Positions 63,461-64,000 of a stretch of 64,000 nucleotides of DNA are shown here, one piece after another (positions within the stretch are counted from its first letter, which is position 1; the number at the start of each line of letters is the position of its first letter). The notes below the pieces were generated by a model, which was given only the letters and a program-made list of their open reading frames with translations, was not told where the DNA came from and ran no database searches. The position numbers and the translations under genes were made by a program. The stretch is from Gammaproteobacteria bacterium (GTDB taxonomy: Bacteria > Pseudomonadota > Gammaproteobacteria > Pseudomonadales > Pseudohongiellaceae). The DNA lies in assembly GCA_018401885.1 (NCBI GenBank), contig JAGYKB010000005.1:1-64000 (forward strand). The letters are read 5' to 3'.

Positions 63461-64000
63461 ATGAGAGAGCGAAACAAACAGGCGTCTAACCGCTGCTTGT
63501 TGCAAAACGTATTGCAGAAATTTTCGTCCAAGAAAGTCTGCACAAATTATGTATTAGGCTTCTTAAGCGCAGCGGTCGTTAGCTTTGCCTTGCCAGGCAT
63601 CGCGCTTGCGCAAGGAGAGATACGCGAATCTGCCTCGCATCGCTTCGAAGAAGTCGCCGACGGTGTGTGGCTGGCAACAGGCAGTGGTAGCGTCTACACG
63701 ATGAGCAATGCCCTGGTGCTTGTGGGGTCAGAGGACACGCTGCTCGTTGACTCGCATGTCACTGCGGCGGCATCGAGAGCGCTAATCGAGTCCTTATCAG
63801 TGCTAACCGACAAGCCGGTCCGCTACCTCGTCAACAGCCATTATCACTTTGATCATGCGCACGGGAACCAGAGTTTTCCTCCTGGCGTTGAGATCATCGG
63901 TCATGAATACACTCGCATGAAGCTCAATGGCGAGGCAGGAAATGTGCTAGAGGAAGTCACGTTTAAGAGTTTTTCCGATCCCGTCCCAGGCACGGTCCGT
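63461..64000 (+). CDS. Exported MBL-fold metallo-hydrolase, partial
   Basis: The frame starts with ATG 63461 behind AAGGAAG and runs open to the right edge, giving 180 residues of a longer protein. A long basic n-region leads into a signal peptide core (GFLSAAVVSFALPGIALAQG). The mature protein begins with FEEVADGVWLATGSGSVYTM and contains the hallmark HYHFDHAHGN, with the metal ligands of the HxHxDH motif at residues 127-132. Proteins of this kind hydrolyse or oxidise esters, lactams, thioesters or sulfur species using zinc or iron. The rest of the site, including later His and Asp ligands, lies beyond the window. Confidence 0.9.
   Translation, partial: MRERNKQASNRCLLQNVLQKFSSKKVCTNYVLGFLSAAVVSFALPGIALAQGEIRESASHRFEEVADGVWLATGSGSVYTMSNALVLVGSEDTLLVDSHVTAAASRALIESLSVLTDKPVRYLVNSHYHFDHAHGNQSFPPGVEIIGHEYTRMKLNGEAGNVLEEVTFKSFSDPVPGTVR

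Noticed and set aside
63126-63464. 112-codon plus-strand frame overlapping the MBL start by ATGA
   Set aside because: It needs a TTG start with no ribosome binding site, has odd composition and no recognisable domain. The ATGA overlap is probably chance.

Overview
The window reads as a chromosome segment of a moderate-GC, probably marine, heterotrophic gammaproteobacterium. The evidence is the order tgt-yajC-secD-secF, a rimI gene preceded by a HolD-like gene, prfC, a RegB/RegA-type redox two-component system, a TAXI-type TRAP transporter, and many acyl-CoA and short-chain-dehydrogenase genes. I see no insertion sequence, phage, CRISPR array, rRNA or tRNA, and I cannot name a genus.

Layout. 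1-1570 (minus): a two-gene pair of exported lipoproteins, a cut-off HNE_0200-like protein and a parallel beta-helix protein. 1971-10203 (plus): a TAXI TRAP uptake system, a rhodanese, a VOC protein, a Tas-like aldo/keto reductase, then a decaying stretch with a frameshifted catalytically eroded nuclease, an intact FAH-family hydrolase and a multiply deleted SLC13 transporter relic. 10200-13463 (minus): a small acidic protein, an acyl-CoA synthetase and a quinone-reductase-like enzyme. 13750-18175: HolD-like and RimI, opposed by a zinc-ribbon protein, HisC and an exported unknown. 18260-21681: a solitary GAF-GspE ATPase, an anchored unknown, and an AT-rich gap with four DnaA-box matches and nested palindromes. 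22355-32306: acyl-CoA dehydrogenase, then RF3, Tgt, YajC, SecD, SecF and a LysM lytic transglycosylase. 32343-36190: a queuosine-mannosyltransferase-like protein, a GST, an SDR and a Nudix hydrolase.

36356-51051 is the most notable region: eight tightly packed plus-strand genes, several overlapping, closed by a strong terminator. In order they encode DUF4175, a VWA/amidotransferase-fold membrane protein, a caspase-like protein without a catalytic cysteine, a TPR protein with an HExxH metallopeptidase domain, DUF4159, a MoxR AAA+ ATPase, a DUF58 protein and a BatA protein. The MoxR-DUF58-BatA core is a known association. Its combination with an apparently dead clan-CD peptidase and a gluzincin suggests a chaperone-like envelope machine of undefined function.

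51190-55546 (minus) is an RND efflux pump with its adaptor. 55912-58662 holds an SDR and the RegA/RegB pair. 58835-62398 holds an unusual methyltransferase-like/GNAT fusion and a DmdB-like acyl-CoA ligase. 62395-64000 holds an exported repeat protein with recurring NGGI motifs and the start of an exported metallo-beta-lactamase-fold hydrolase that runs off the edge.

All family assignments come from reading motifs in the translated sequence; no database search was run.
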